From: Salinibaculum litoreum
GTDB lineage: Archaea; Halobacteriota; Halobacteria; Halobacteriales; Haloarculaceae
Direction: 5' to 3'
Length of the DNA: 64,000 nucleotides
Assembly: GCA_009789175.1 (NCBI GenBank)
Contig: CP046866.1
Location: 1,054,001 to 1,118,000, forward strand
Shown: positions 18,424-27,713 of the stretch, piece by piece
Numbering within the stretch: position 1 is the first letter of the stretch
Layout of the letters: every line of letters begins with the position of its first letter
Notes under the pieces: generated by a model
Told to the model about the DNA's origin: nothing
What the model saw: the letters and a program-made list of their open reading frames with translations, nothing else
Database searches by the model: none
Position numbers and translations under genes: made by a program

Positions 18424-19380
18424 TTATGCGACACCATACTGGTCTTTCAGCACCGCGTATTCTTGTGCGCTCGGCAACGGACTCTCCGCCGCCATCTCAT
18501 CGTCAGCGTCGATATCCTCGTCTATGAGGCGATACATCCGGGGTATCGTTGAGCTCAGACCGTACCAAGTCGCGGTCTCGGTGAGTGTTTCCTGTTCGAT
18601 TCGTTCCTGCTCGATGAGCAGCATCGCGTAGCTCACGCGCCGGGAGTCCGTGTTGAGGGTGAGGGTATGGCAAATGATGTCTGCAGGGGTGAGATCGTCG
18701 TCTGGCGCGTACCAGAAAGCAGGTTCCCCTGCGAGGAAGAACTGCAGACCATACGCTTGGAATGCCGCTAATCCAGTCACGTCCCAGTCGTCGGCATCTT
18801 GGAGTTTCTCCGTGTCTTTGGAGGTTTGTACTTGAACGAGTGCGCGTTTCGGGTCACACCACGCGATCGTGGCACTGGGTGCGAGTTGTCGAACGCGGTC
18901 TCGGTGGCCATGCCTGATGACGGTGTTGGCGAATTCGAGTAAGGGGTGAAGGTCGTCGGCGAGTGCGTACTCTGGGCCGGCGGGGGCGAGCATCGCTCGG
19001 TCCTTCAGCGGGGATAACGCCTTGTGGACGGCCTGTCGCGTGATTCCTAATCGGTCAGCGATCGTGGTGATGCGGCGTGGTTCATCGAGATACCAGCAGA
19101 CCTGTATCGTAGCCGGTGAGAGGAGGTCTGCCCAGTCCACGTGCCCGAGGTCCGATGTCAGGCCTCGGTACGCTTCGACAATCGGATCGTCAGAGGCGCG
19201 CAGGACACGCTGGTTGTGTTTTGCTCGGGACTTGTCCAGTACCCCTTTGTCGAGTAAGTCGTCAACGACGCGGTAGACCTGCTTGCGACTATACCCAGTT
19301 TCTGCGGCCAACTCTTGTGCGGTCGCGTCCCCCCCGGAACTCAGCAGGTCCAGAATAGCGAGCCCGGCCTTCGTAAGCAT
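18424..19380 (-). CDS. Winged-helix regulator, antitoxin-like partner
   Basis: 318 residues with two HTH segments: an N-terminal one (TAQELAAETGYSRKQVYRVVDDLLDKGVL) and a second near 105-130 (RITTIADRLGITRQAVHKALSPL). The remainder resembles the ligand or partner-binding part found in haloarchaeal regulators paired with nucleotidyltransferases. First gene of a two-gene operon; leaderless start at 19380. It probably represses its own promoter, where an imperfect AT-rich palindrome surrounds the TATA box. Confidence 0.7.
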   Translation of the reverse strand: MLTKAGLAILDLLSSGGDATAQELAAETGYSRKQVYRVVDDLLDKGVLDKSRAKHNQRVLRASDDPIVEAYRGLTSDLGHVDWADLLSPATIQVCWYLDEPRRITTIADRLGITRQAVHKALSPLKDRAMLAPAGPEYALADDLHPLLEFANTVIRHGHRDRVRQLAPSATIAWCDPKRALVQVQTSKDTEKLQDADDWDVTGLAAFQAYGLQFFLAGEPAFWYAPDDDLTPADIICHTLTLNTDSRRVSYAMLLIEQERIEQETLTETATWYGLSSTIPRMYRLIDEDIDADDEMAAESPLPSAQEYAVLKDQYGVA

Positions 19381-19384
19381 CTTT

Positions 19385-19420
19385 GTAAACTATATTGTCT
19401 TATCGTATATAAGTGTTTGC
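19385..19420 (-). promoter_or_regulatory. Promoter and possible operator of the wHTH-nucleotidyltransferase operon
   Basis: TATA box at 19406-19412 (TTATATA on the minus strand), 26-32 bases before the ATG. Half-sites GTAAAC-TATAT and GCAAAC-TTATAT form an imperfect inverted repeat overlapping it, a plausible autorepression site. Confidence 0.4.
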
Positions 19421-19518
19421 GCATTTTGGTTTACAGATTCGAGAATCGGTGAGAGAGATGACAAACAGAACCACCTCACTCTTGTGTAGGTATTGCTCCT
19501 TTCCAACTGATCATGCAG

Positions 19519-20676
19519 TTATGGAGAGAGACGCCGTCCAATCCCAACGACACCGATAACTCTATTGTCGTCCTCAACTGGAATGCCTGTGAACTCATAC
19601 GGTATCGTTTCACCGTGCTTGGTCAAGAGATCAGCTTCGACGACGACTCGTTCGCCATCGGATAGAATTTGGTCAATCAAGGCTTCAATCTCAGCCTTGG
19701 TCTCACCTTCGAATAGATCCATTGGCGTCAGTTCTTGGATTTCCGCTTTAGAGTATCCGATAACCTCCTCAAATTGGTCGTTCCAACGAATATAGTTGAG
19801 ATCTTCGTCAAAGACGTAAAAGAGGTCGTTAAGGGAGTTGAGTGCCGTCTCCAAAAACCGTTGTTCACGTCGGAGTTCCTCCTCACGCTGTTTTTCGTCA
19901 GTAATGTCGCGGACCACGCAAACGTGTCCACCATCATCTAACTGTGTGAGGCTCAGATTTTCGGTGACACGTTCACCATCAATGGTGAGGCCGACTGACT
20001 GGCCAGTCCACGTCCCGGCGGATTCAAGCGCGGGTAGAATCTCCTGACGGAACCGATCAGCTTCCCTTTCTGGATACAGAGATTCCCAGTGGTCCTCAAG
20101 TATCTCTTCACGGTCTGTAGAGTACACCTCAGCGTAGGCTTGGTTTAGATAGACGTACTCACCTTGCTCGTTTAGGATCCCGATTCCTTCTTGAGCAGAT
20201 TCTAAGGCCTGAAAACCGCGGAACACTTCTTGTTCTGCTCTGTATTTTTCGACTAAGTTTTCTACACGATTTGCCAGTACAGTGTACTGGTCTGTTCCAG
20301 TTCCTTTCTGCAAGTAATCTGTGACGCCAGCGGTGATCGCTTCACTTGCAATCTCTTCGTCACCCTTGCCGGTAAAGAGAATGAAGGGGAGATCAGGGTA
20401 GTCGTCTCTGACTAACTCTAGAAAATCAAGCCCGTCCTGATCTGGCATCTCATAATCACTAATCACACAGTCAATGGTCCCCTCTCGAAGAGTCTCTATT
20501 CCGTCCTCAACTGCTGTTTCAGTAGTCACACGAATCTCTTCTCGCTTACGTTCAAGAAACGTCTTGACCATCCCAACGAACGCTCTATCGTCGTCAACGT
20601 GTAACGCGTGTATAGAATCGGTTGTAGAAGAAAAACTAAAATCCTCAAAGTCCCGTAGATTCTCTTGATTAGACAT
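19519..20676 (-). CDS. Response regulator with PAS domains
   Basis: About 385 residues from the ATG at 20676, chosen over 20691 because a TATA-like ATATAG lies about 25 bases upstream of it. The N-terminal receiver domain has acidic residues in HVDDDRAF, the phosphoacceptor in DCVISDYEMPDQDGLDF and FTGKGDEE. Two PAS domains follow (FRGFQALESAQEGIGIL and FLETALNSLNDLFYVF). There is no kinase or DNA-binding output domain, common for haloarchaeal signalling proteins. It is near a PAS histidine kinase on the same strand, a likely partner. Confidence 0.85.
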   Translation of the reverse strand: MSNQENLRDFEDFSFSSTTDSIHALHVDDDRAFVGMVKTFLERKREEIRVTTETAVEDGIETLREGTIDCVISDYEMPDQDGLDFLELVRDDYPDLPFILFTGKGDEEIASEAITAGVTDYLQKGTGTDQYTVLANRVENLVEKYRAEQEVFRGFQALESAQEGIGILNEQGEYVYLNQAYAEVYSTDREEILEDHWESLYPEREADRFRQEILPALESAGTWTGQSVGLTIDGERVTENLSLTQLDDGGHVCVVRDITDEKQREEELRREQRFLETALNSLNDLFYVFDEDLNYIRWNDQFEEVIGYSKAEIQELTPMDLFEGETKAEIEALIDQILSDGERVVVEADLLTKHGETIPYEFTGIPVEDDNRVIGVVGIGRRLSP

Positions 20677-20844
20677 ACTCAACAGTGCCAACTCAAGCTA
20701 TATGAATTCTGGTGCTGAACCATGCTGAATCAACGCCCCACCATACTAGACTGTTAAAATCAACACTTCGACAGGATTTTGATCAAAACGCCCGGACGAA
20801 AAAGTGAGACCACCGAGGGTTCCTCTCCCCATTCTTGTGAACAA

Positions 20845-21894
20845 CTACTGCTTCTCAACTGAGAGGGAGTCTATTCCTGCGATCTCAAAACGTGCTCCAC
20901 CAGTGTCGCTTTCAGTCACGGTGATCTTCCACCCGTGTCCGTTCACGATTTGTCTAACGATGGCCAGTCCGTAGCCGGTCCCGGTGTCACTCGTCGAATA
21001 GCCGTACTCGAAAATATCGTCTCGGATTGACTCTGGGATACCGGGGCCAGTATCCTCAATATACAATCCATCTTTATCGGAAAGTCGTCCAACACAAATG
21101 GACACATCCTTACCGACATGGTCGATCGCGTTACTGAATAGGTTCTCAAACAGGCCGTGCATGCGGCTTTCGTCGGCTTCGATCACACCGGTATTCGTAG
21201 CGATACACAACTCGGCATCGTTGGTCATCACGTTTCGCCACGCTTCGGTAGCACAGGCTTTGACATCAACTTGCTCTGTCCTCCCGATTGCTTGCCCCTC
21301 CCTCGTGAGCGCAGCCACATCCTCAACGAGCGTCTCGATTCGTTCAAGCGATTCATTGATCTGCTCCAGTTCCGGAATGTCGTACTCTTCTTGTGCGATT
21401 TCCGTATGCCCGCGGGCAACTGACAATGGATTTCGAATATCATGGGTAAGGATGTCTGAGAACTGATCGAGACGCTCTTTCTGATCGCGTAGCTGTTCCT
21501 CACGTTGCTTCCGCTCGGAAATATCCCTGATAATGCCAGTAAAATACTGTTCACCGTCGTGTTCGTGTTCTCGGAGGCTGATGAGCGTCGGTACCTCGTG
21601 GCCATCCTTATGCAGTGCAGGAAGTTCAATTCCGTTCCAGTCAATATTTCGTTCACCAGTTTCGACGTAGGAGTCCAACGCAGCGGCGTGTACAGACTGA
21701 AGACGCTCTGGAATAATCTTCATTTTCGAACTTCCCATGAGTTCGTCGGGAGAATACCCAAGTATACGTTCGATAGCAGGGTTCGCGTAAACAATATCGC
21801 TGTTCACATCGATCGTCAACATGCCTTCTGCAGCGTTCCCCACGAGAGTCCGATAGAACTCTTCAGAACGGACGATAGAACTATTCCTTGTCAT
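20845..21894 (-). CDS. PAS-domain histidine kinase
   Basis: 349 residues, cytosolic with no membrane segment. PAS domain with PAC end (FYRTLVGNAAEGMLTI to RDISERKQREEQL), HisKA with the phosphorylated His in FSDILTHDIRNPLSVARG, and HATPase with the N box (FENLFSNAIDHVG), DTGPGIPE and GTGYGLAIVRQIV. Lies about 170 bases upstream of the response regulator gene, same strand. Confidence 0.88.
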   Translation of the reverse strand: MTRNSSIVRSEEFYRTLVGNAAEGMLTIDVNSDIVYANPAIERILGYSPDELMGSSKMKIIPERLQSVHAAALDSYVETGERNIDWNGIELPALHKDGHEVPTLISLREHEHDGEQYFTGIIRDISERKQREEQLRDQKERLDQFSDILTHDIRNPLSVARGHTEIAQEEYDIPELEQINESLERIETLVEDVAALTREGQAIGRTEQVDVKACATEAWRNVMTNDAELCIATNTGVIEADESRMHGLFENLFSNAIDHVGKDVSICVGRLSDKDGLYIEDTGPGIPESIRDDIFEYGYSTSDTGTGYGLAIVRQIVNGHGWKITVTESDTGGARFEIAGIDSLSVEKQ

Positions 21895-22402
21895 TTACCT
21901 ACTAGATAGGAAGTACGGAAGTAGAGCATAAACGGTTGCCGGTCGATTTTTTAGAGGATGTGTTATTCATATAACCTACACTTGATATAAGGAGATGAAT
22001 CTGTGGTATCTGATGAGACAATTTTCTTTACTTAACAACACACCCACCACCGACTAGTGAGAAACCCGAACGTTCTTTATAATCTGACCAAAATTCCGAT
22101 GTGCGCGTGCGAACGCGTAGAGAGGGAGTCCAGCCTGCAAGCAAGCCTCCCTCTCAATGCGGCTCCCGTATGGGAGCACCCGTGGGTAGTCTACGCGACG
22201 ATTTAGTTGTGACGACGTGACTCTGATGAGCTTGCTCCCAGCACGACCGGTATAATAGCGAAGTCCCAATCATGTACACTACAGTAGAAGACGACATCTG
22301 CGGAGCATCAACCCTGTATAATGAGATGAATACTGGGCCGAACGAGAATCGTGGCGGTCCAGACTGTGGGGAAGTCTACACCGCTACTATCTAAAAAGCC
22401 AC
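21895..22402. other. Intergenic region with a candidate structured RNA
   Basis: About 500 bases between the kinase and HalOD1 genes. The notable content is a nested set of inverted repeats at 22114-22197. A 71-codon minus-strand ORF (22054-22269) runs through the stems and matches nothing I know. Confidence 0.6.
22114..22197. ncRNA. Candidate three-way-junction RNA or nested palindrome
   Basis: Three perfect stems nest in 84 bases. Outer 8-bp stem CGCGTAGA (22114-22121) with TCTACGCG (22190-22197). Inside it are GAGGGAG (22122-22128) with CTCCCTC (22147-22153), and GCTCCC (22162-22167) with GGGAGC (22172-22177) around the loop GTAT. Both strands could fold. It may be a small RNA or a remnant transposon end. 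No tRNA features are present. Confidence 0.4.
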
Positions 22403-22630
22403 ATGAGCGAACGTAACACGGTCATCAACGAAGTCATCGACCGCGTCGCTGAACTTGAAAACAAACACTCCGAAAGTCTGCCTCCACTAGCCAAAACAAT
22501 CGACCCAGACGCACTAGAAGTCTTGGCGAGTGACGTTGATCGAATCGAATTTACGTATCTCGGATATTGTGTTGTGGTGACTGGTGAAGAAATACAAGTT
22601 AATGAAATAAACGGTGATAACAAAACATAG
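22403..22630 (+). CDS. HalOD1 output-domain protein
   Basis: 75 residues matching the haloarchaeal HalOD1 output domain: helical N-terminus (VINEVIDRVAELE), the SLPPLAKTIDPDALEVLA core, and the strand pair VDRIEFTYLGYCVVVTGEE. These small proteins sit near two-component genes, as here, and are assumed to be signalling outputs. The 3' part of the gene is AT-rich. Confidence 0.8.
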   Translation: MSERNTVINEVIDRVAELENKHSESLPPLAKTIDPDALEVLASDVDRIEFTYLGYCVVVTGEEIQVNEINGDNKT

Positions 22631-22738
22631 GTTAGTGAATATCCGGGTTGAATAGATCAGCCGGTGAATAGATATGTATTTTGCCATCCCAAGTTTGAAT
22701 ATGTGTGCGAATTACTGTATTCGGTACCTCATCAAACA

Positions 22739-22882
22739 ATGACTGACAAGGAACGGCCACACAGTGTCTGTGACGTTACCACAGCCGAATTCCATCAGAT
22801 TTTGAAGAAACTCGATGAATTTGAGGCTTCGAAGGAGATGGAAGAGGCAATCGAGCGTCATAGGGAGTCGATCAGGGATTAG
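22739..22882 (+). CDS. Small hypothetical protein
   Basis: 47 residues, starting at the second ATG (MTDKERPHSVCDVTTAEFHQ). It is highly charged and helical, typical of small haloarchaeal proteins of unknown role. An upstream in-frame start at 22664 gives an unconvincing Cys/Tyr-rich extension and was not used. Confidence 0.45.
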   Translation: MTDKERPHSVCDVTTAEFHQILKKLDEFEASKEMEEAIERHRESIRD

Positions 22883-22993
22883 GGGAAAGTCTAGCCCTGA
22901 TGACTCCTTATTGGCTCGATGCTTTTCTTGGTGAAACCTGAGTACCGCGAATCAGCATCGGAACTATAACGGCCTATCTGACGGCAGCGGCAC

Positions 22994-23395
22994 TCATTCT
23001 CGTGTCGTAATCTCGAACCGGACACCACCGAGTGTCTCACTCTCGCTAATATCGATACGCCAGTCGTGGGCTAAGACAATCTGGCGAACGCTTGCCATAC
23101 CCATCCCAGTGCCGCCGTTATGCTCTTTCGTGGTGAACCCTTGCTCAAATACTTGCTCTCGATTTCCCTCCGGAATTCCCGGCCCATTATCCTCTAAGTA
23201 AATCCCGTCATCGAATGAGCCGACAGTAACGGTCACTGGCGACTCGCCGTGTTCTAACGAGTTCCCGAGGAGATTATCGAACATCCGCCGAACCGCTTCT
23301 TCATTCCCGTAGACTGTCGGTGTACCGTCAATTTCGAGCGATTCAATGTCACTGTGCCGGTCTAGTGACTCCCACGTCGTCTGAGCCACTAGCAA
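22994..23395 (-). pseudogene. Histidine kinase remnant (ATPase domain only)
   Basis: About 133 codons of a HATPase domain: MFDNLLGNSLEHG (N box), LEDNGPGIPEG and GGTGMGMASVRQIV, ending FEITTRE. The PAS and HisKA parts that must precede it are absent and the upstream 400 bases are AT-rich non-coding. Similar in arrangement to the intact kinase at 20.8-21.9 kb. It is most likely a 5'-deleted gene. Confidence 0.7.
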
Positions 23396-23855
23396 GCCTC
23401 AAACCGCCTTCTATTTGAAGTACATCATACTACTTATATTTCTTTGGTAGAGCGTATAGAAACTGGGTATGACGGTTGATTTCTCGCAAAATAAAATTAT
23501 CAGTGCGACAATTAATATCCACCAATCTATTATCCTGTGTCGTGAATCCAGGTGAATCAACAGATCTCGGGTCGGTCTAGGGGGTTGTATTTGTAGAGCC
23601 CAAAGCTGGGGATATTTGTGAATCGTCATCGGATCGACTTTCCTGTATATTTCGTAAGAGAGGGGCCGTGAGGCTCGGGATATTTTTGCTGTCTCATGCC
23701 TCGGTTCTTAACTTAGGAACGACAGCAGCGCGCTGGTATTAAGAACTCCCAACAGACTCAATCGACCACCCGTTGCAACAGTTGAGCGCTGTCTCCAGGA
23801 GGTCACCACAGCCCAATCCTTTACCTGATACTACAGATAAGTAGGTATTGAGACA
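23396..23855. other. AT-rich gene-free region
   Basis: About 460 bases with no coding frame. The only structure seen is an 8-bp inverted repeat GTTCTTAA (23703-23710) with TTAAGAAC (23738-23745). No matching copy was found beyond the following transposase-like gene. Confidence 0.55.
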
Positions 23856-25943
23856 ATGCATGAGGGCGACCCGGTCGGGCATTCGGATGTCGGGGCTCCT
23901 GATTCGGCACCAAACGATGGTGAGTACGAGACACCGACATGGTACGCCCCGTTCCCGGAGAAAGACGGGTATGAGTCAGATCAACGACGGTACGGAGCAA
24001 TTGAGCAGCGAGCGTTCGATATCCAAGTCACCTCGCCGGTCGAGGACGTCGAGGCGTTATTTCATCGGAAACATCTGACTGCACAGTTCCACGCTGCGAA
24101 CTGTGAGTACTGGGAGAAGAAGACACCGTACGAAAATGATGGCCGACTGCTGTACGATCAAGCGATTCTGGATCTGTTTGAAGAGAAACTCGAATGTGAA
24201 GGGATTGATCCATCGGAGTCCAATATTCCCGAACGAAGACTGAAGACACTCTTCCTGCGCTTCGCACGCGAACAATCCGGGACAGAGCAGATTGAGTATT
24301 TGAAGGGGTCAAATCCGGTCGTGGTTGCCACGCACTCCGCGCTCGGGTACAACGGTCCAGGCGATGTCCCCAACTATGATGCACTCCAACGCGAATTCCG
24401 CAAGTTCAGCGACGAGGACGACGGTAGCGATGAAATTTCGTTAAAGGCCTTTCAGGATGCGGTCACACGCGCGGTGTTTGCTGTGTACCGGGCAGGCATC
24501 ATCGCACCGGACGCAGTAACCGAGGAGTATGGATTCACGGATGTCGAACCACCTCTTGACGAGCACGATGTCCCGCGTGAGACGAAAAAAGAAGAACTCC
24601 GGCGGTTCATTGAGGAACTCTTAGATCGAACGACCACCCCGCTCACCTTCGGTAGGCAGAGTGATGAAACGAAACACGACATGGAGGCATTTATCGGCGC
24701 GTTCGCTGCATCGGCCCTATTCGACCATGGGCTAGAGGAGTTGAAAGATGTCTGTGACTGGAACTACCCCCGAGAAAATATCCCCGGCGGCGGCTGGCCG
24801 CATAACTACATCTCCAAGCTGCAACACGGTGAATACCTGACTGGCTTCGAGTCAGGCAGTGAAAACGAACCCGTCCCAGCGATTGATGCCCAGTTCAACG
24901 CAGTCCACGATCGAACGCTTCACCTTGCGAGTATGCTCGGGTTCTGGTCAGACGACGATCCGATCAACCTCGGCGTCGATATGTTCCGTCTTGACTGGAG
25001 TGGAGACTCTCTCGATGCGACGATTGCCCGTCCGGAAAAACCCGGCCATGACGGTGTCATCGAACAGTGGACCTTCGTGCTCGCTGGCGGGATTGATACT
25101 GAGAGTCGATTTATCCTCGGCGGACGGTGGATCGACACCCTGAGTAACTACCCCGGGGCGCTCAGTGAGATCCTCACGAATACATTAGAAACGGTGCCCA
25201 TCGATTCGATCTTTGTTGATGCAGAGATTGTTAGCGGTGAGCTCATTGAGACGGTTCAACGCTTCGCCGACGATAGCTGGGTGATTAGTGCCCCCGATAA
25301 GGCGGTTGTCAAAGGCCTAAAGCGACTAACCCCAGATGATTACGTTGGATTTGCCCGCGATGTAAAATGGAATGTGGCTCCCAAACCAAATCTGGTGACA
25401 TATCCGACCGACGGGAAGCCGTCAGGAACCGTCGAAATAAATCCAGACGACATATTAACGAAGGAAATACGGCACGAAGACGATGGCAAACGAGTTTCCA
25501 TTCCATTCGACACTACAACCGCCAATATCTCCACGACTCAAAGTTCACTGAATGAAGAAGAATCACTGCCATGGCTGACTCAAGAAATCGCTGACTTGGA
25601 ATCAGAACCTGGAATCGGGAGCGAGGAATCACTCGCTGCGTATCTGACTAACCGCTCCCTCCCAGAGAACTCCGCCTCCGGAATCCGATTCCAGTATATC
25701 CAACGATGGGCGATCGAGGACACCGTCAACCGGATTCGGAATAATTTCATGCCGAAAATCAACGGCAAAGATTCCAAGCTTCGCCTATACGGCACCCACA
25801 CCGCCATTCTATTCTATAATTGGTATGTCTTAATTAACCGATGTCTCTCACCCCGGGGACTTCGACTAGACGTCAGCTACCAAGAACTCCTCCAAGCAAT
25901 CATGGACGTCTGTTTCTCCCCACGAAGAGAACAGAGGCAATGA
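23856..25943 (+). CDS. Large DDE transposase-like protein
   Basis: 695 residues. The C-terminal quarter follows the haloarchaeal IS4-superfamily pattern: FQYIQRWAIEDTVNRIRNNFMPKI, then RLYGTHTAILFYNWYVLINR, with the catalytic Glu expected in AIEDT. Candidate Asp residues are in FRLDWSGDSL and SIFVDAEIV. It is longer than most such transposases, and the first 250 residues are not recognised. No terminal inverted repeats or target duplication were found, so it is a decayed element or a domesticated gene. Confidence 0.6.
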   Translation: MHEGDPVGHSDVGAPDSAPNDGEYETPTWYAPFPEKDGYESDQRRYGAIEQRAFDIQVTSPVEDVEALFHRKHLTAQFHAANCEYWEKKTPYENDGRLLYDQAILDLFEEKLECEGIDPSESNIPERRLKTLFLRFAREQSGTEQIEYLKGSNPVVVATHSALGYNGPGDVPNYDALQREFRKFSDEDDGSDEISLKAFQDAVTRAVFAVYRAGIIAPDAVTEEYGFTDVEPPLDEHDVPRETKKEELRRFIEELLDRTTTPLTFGRQSDETKHDMEAFIGAFAASALFDHGLEELKDVCDWNYPRENIPGGGWPHNYISKLQHGEYLTGFESGSENEPVPAIDAQFNAVHDRTLHLASMLGFWSDDDPINLGVDMFRLDWSGDSLDATIARPEKPGHDGVIEQWTFVLAGGIDTESRFILGGRWIDTLSNYPGALSEILTNTLETVPIDSIFVDAEIVSGELIETVQRFADDSWVISAPDKAVVKGLKRLTPDDYVGFARDVKWNVAPKPNLVTYPTDGKPSGTVEINPDDILTKEIRHEDDGKRVSIPFDTTTANISTTQSSLNEEESLPWLTQEIADLESEPGIGSEESLAAYLTNRSLPENSASGIRFQYIQRWAIEDTVNRIRNNFMPKINGKDSKLRLYGTHTAILFYNWYVLINRCLSPRGLRLDVSYQELLQAIMDVCFSPRREQRQ

Positions 25944-26236
25944 AGCAATCAGATGCGTAATCTTGGAGCGAACGACCGCGACATCAACACTGGGGAAAGC
26001 CATATCCGTCCTTCTGAGCGGCCCCTGCAAGTTCCAGCGTAAAATCTACTCCCTCAACCATTCAGGGCCACGCCGTCGGACAACAATGACGAGTGGTGGC
26101 ACCGACAGTTGGCATCCTCAATCCGTGTTGATCTAGGAAATACCATTCCGTTGTTCTCTCTCACTGCTAACTACGATTCACCAGGAGAAGCTTATTCCAC
26201 TATCACTGATAATGTCTTCATCAGGAATTATCGCAT
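25944..26236. other. Gene-free stretch before the zinc-ribbon cluster
   Basis: About 290 bases. Nothing coding or repetitive was seen. The last 50 bases are AT-rich and include GCTTATT, a possible promoter for the gene at 26237. Confidence 0.5.
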
Positions 26237-26527
26237 ATGACCGGACAAGAGGAGGTTGAGACATTCGACGTAGATGAGTGGACGAACCCACAAGATGTGT
26301 ACGAAGCAGTATGCACGGAGTGTGGTACTGCAGCCCGATTCGAATCTGCCGGAGACCGCTCCTTGGCGGAGACGTTTGAGCAGATCTGTTATAATTGTAG
26401 CTCGGGCCGATTTCTAGTGGGGCAGGACACACACGAATTCCGAGTGATTGACACGGACCCTGATTTTGATGCGAGCCCGATCGAACCAGCCCAAGTATCG
26501 GTCTACCAGTCGAATGACGCGGTTTGA
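26237..26527 (+). CDS. Zinc-ribbon hypothetical protein
   Basis: 96 residues with two CxxC pairs, AVCTECGTAARF and QICYNCSSGRF, about 30 residues apart, which should bind one zinc. The remainder is acidic. No family recognised. Its end overlaps the start of the next gene by 14 bases, indicating one transcript with coupled translation. Confidence 0.65.
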   Translation: MTGQEEVETFDVDEWTNPQDVYEAVCTECGTAARFESAGDRSLAETFEQICYNCSSGRFLVGQDTHEFRVIDTDPDFDASPIEPAQVSVYQSNDAV

Positions 26528-27065
26528 AAACATCTCTCATCCCTCGGTTGAACTCAAACTCCCGTTCAATAGAACCAGCCAAACCCGTGTGATCCCTACG
26601 GAAACGACGTTGTTCTTCTGGGGTGCTATCGCCCCCGGAACATCCGACAGGCTCGCACCAGTTGACACAGACCAAGGAGCCAGCCAAATCAGTGCCGGGA
26701 AACGTATCTATGACCAGATTTCGTGGTCGCTTTCTATTGATGGAGAGACTATCCCACTTCTCTCAAAGGGTACGTATCGGAACTCAGGCTATCACGGATT
26801 AGCATGGTGGATCGCCCACGACGCTGTTACGTTACCTGCCGACGTCGAGGTACACTTCCAAGCAACTGGTGAACAACCAACAATTGACGGCAAGCCACTT
26901 GTCCTCTGGACTGAATCCGGAACACGAATCCCCTGGAATGAACGAATCGAGAGTACAATTCACTTACAACCGACAGACACTCCGAACCGTGATTTCGCTA
27001 CGCACCGTGAACAACTCTGGAACGAGCATCTAGTGTATGCACCGCATCAAGGAACAACCTGCTAG
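26514..27065 (+). CDS. Hypothetical protein, second gene of zinc-ribbon/nuclease cluster
   Basis: 183 residues from the ATG at 26514 (MTRFENISHPSVELKLPFN); a longer frame back to 26448 has atypical basic sequence. Predominantly beta-strand, with conserved-looking aromatic segments (ETTLFFWGAIAPG, RNSGYHGLAWWIAHDAV). There are no nuclease or NTPase motifs. Function unknown; it is between a zinc-ribbon protein and a PD-(D/E)XK protein. Confidence 0.6.
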   Translation: MTRFENISHPSVELKLPFNRTSQTRVIPTETTLFFWGAIAPGTSDRLAPVDTDQGASQISAGKRIYDQISWSLSIDGETIPLLSKGTYRNSGYHGLAWWIAHDAVTLPADVEVHFQATGEQPTIDGKPLVLWTESGTRIPWNERIESTIHLQPTDTPNRDFATHREQLWNEHLVYAPHQGTTC

Positions 27066-27118
27066 TACACCACCCGAAACCACCACCAACTTTAGTATAT
27101 TCAATACAGAGAGCAGGT

Positions 27119-27604
27119 ATGAGTGAGGCTTCACTTGTTGAGTATTATATCCGGAGTGAGGAATCTCCTGCTGGGAAATGGTGGGTTGAAGTTCCAGTCG
27201 GGTTGTCTGTTCAAGAGCAGCAATCTCAGACTGCCTCGTTGAAGAGTATCGATGCAGTTTGTCTGACGTCTCAACCACCGCGCCTCCCTGAACGCTATCC
27301 TGATTATGCTGGCTCGATGGAATACACCAATCCAGACATCCCGGAAAGTGGTGTGAGCAGAGCGAAATTATTCCGAAGGCTTCGTGAATCAGATCATTTC
27401 GAAGCGGAATCGGCTACTATTGTCGAAGCGAAAACAGGTGCCTCCTCGTTCAAGGCTATAGGCCAGCTCCAAGCATACAAACAGCTGCTCGAAGAGGACT
27501 ATGGGTGGTCCGTTGAAGAACAGATTCTACTGAGCAATCAACGAGATCCGGTTATTGATCACGCCGCATCTTCTCTTGATATCCGGGTTGTCGCGGTACA
27601 ATAA
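27119..27604 (+). CDS. Putative PD-(D/E)XK nuclease
   Basis: 161 residues. The active-site pattern is visible: Asp in LKSIDAVCLT (D45), ExK in ATIVEAKTG (E103, K105), and the following helix IGQLQAYKQLL with Gln116 and Tyr120, as in restriction-type and Cas4-like nucleases. A beta strand LDIRVVAVQ closes the domain. TATA-like sequence (TAGTATATT) lies about 20 bases upstream. It is the third gene in a row of unknown proteins and the likely catalytic member if they work together. Confidence 0.65.
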   Translation: MSEASLVEYYIRSEESPAGKWWVEVPVGLSVQEQQSQTASLKSIDAVCLTSQPPRLPERYPDYAGSMEYTNPDIPESGVSRAKLFRRLRESDHFEAESATIVEAKTGASSFKAIGQLQAYKQLLEEDYGWSVEEQILLSNQRDPVIDHAASSLDIRVVAVQ

Positions 27605-27713
27605 CCACGCCGTCTATCGGTAGTAAACTGCTGAATCTATTCGCTGTACTAATCGACTCATACGCAAATAAAATGGGTGTGCGAACTGTCTATTATCGCC
27701 CTGACCGTCTCCA

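Noticed and set aside
22054-22269. 71-codon minus-strand ORF
   Set aside because: Runs through perfect nested stems; composition not haloarchaeal-acidic; the structure explains the region better.
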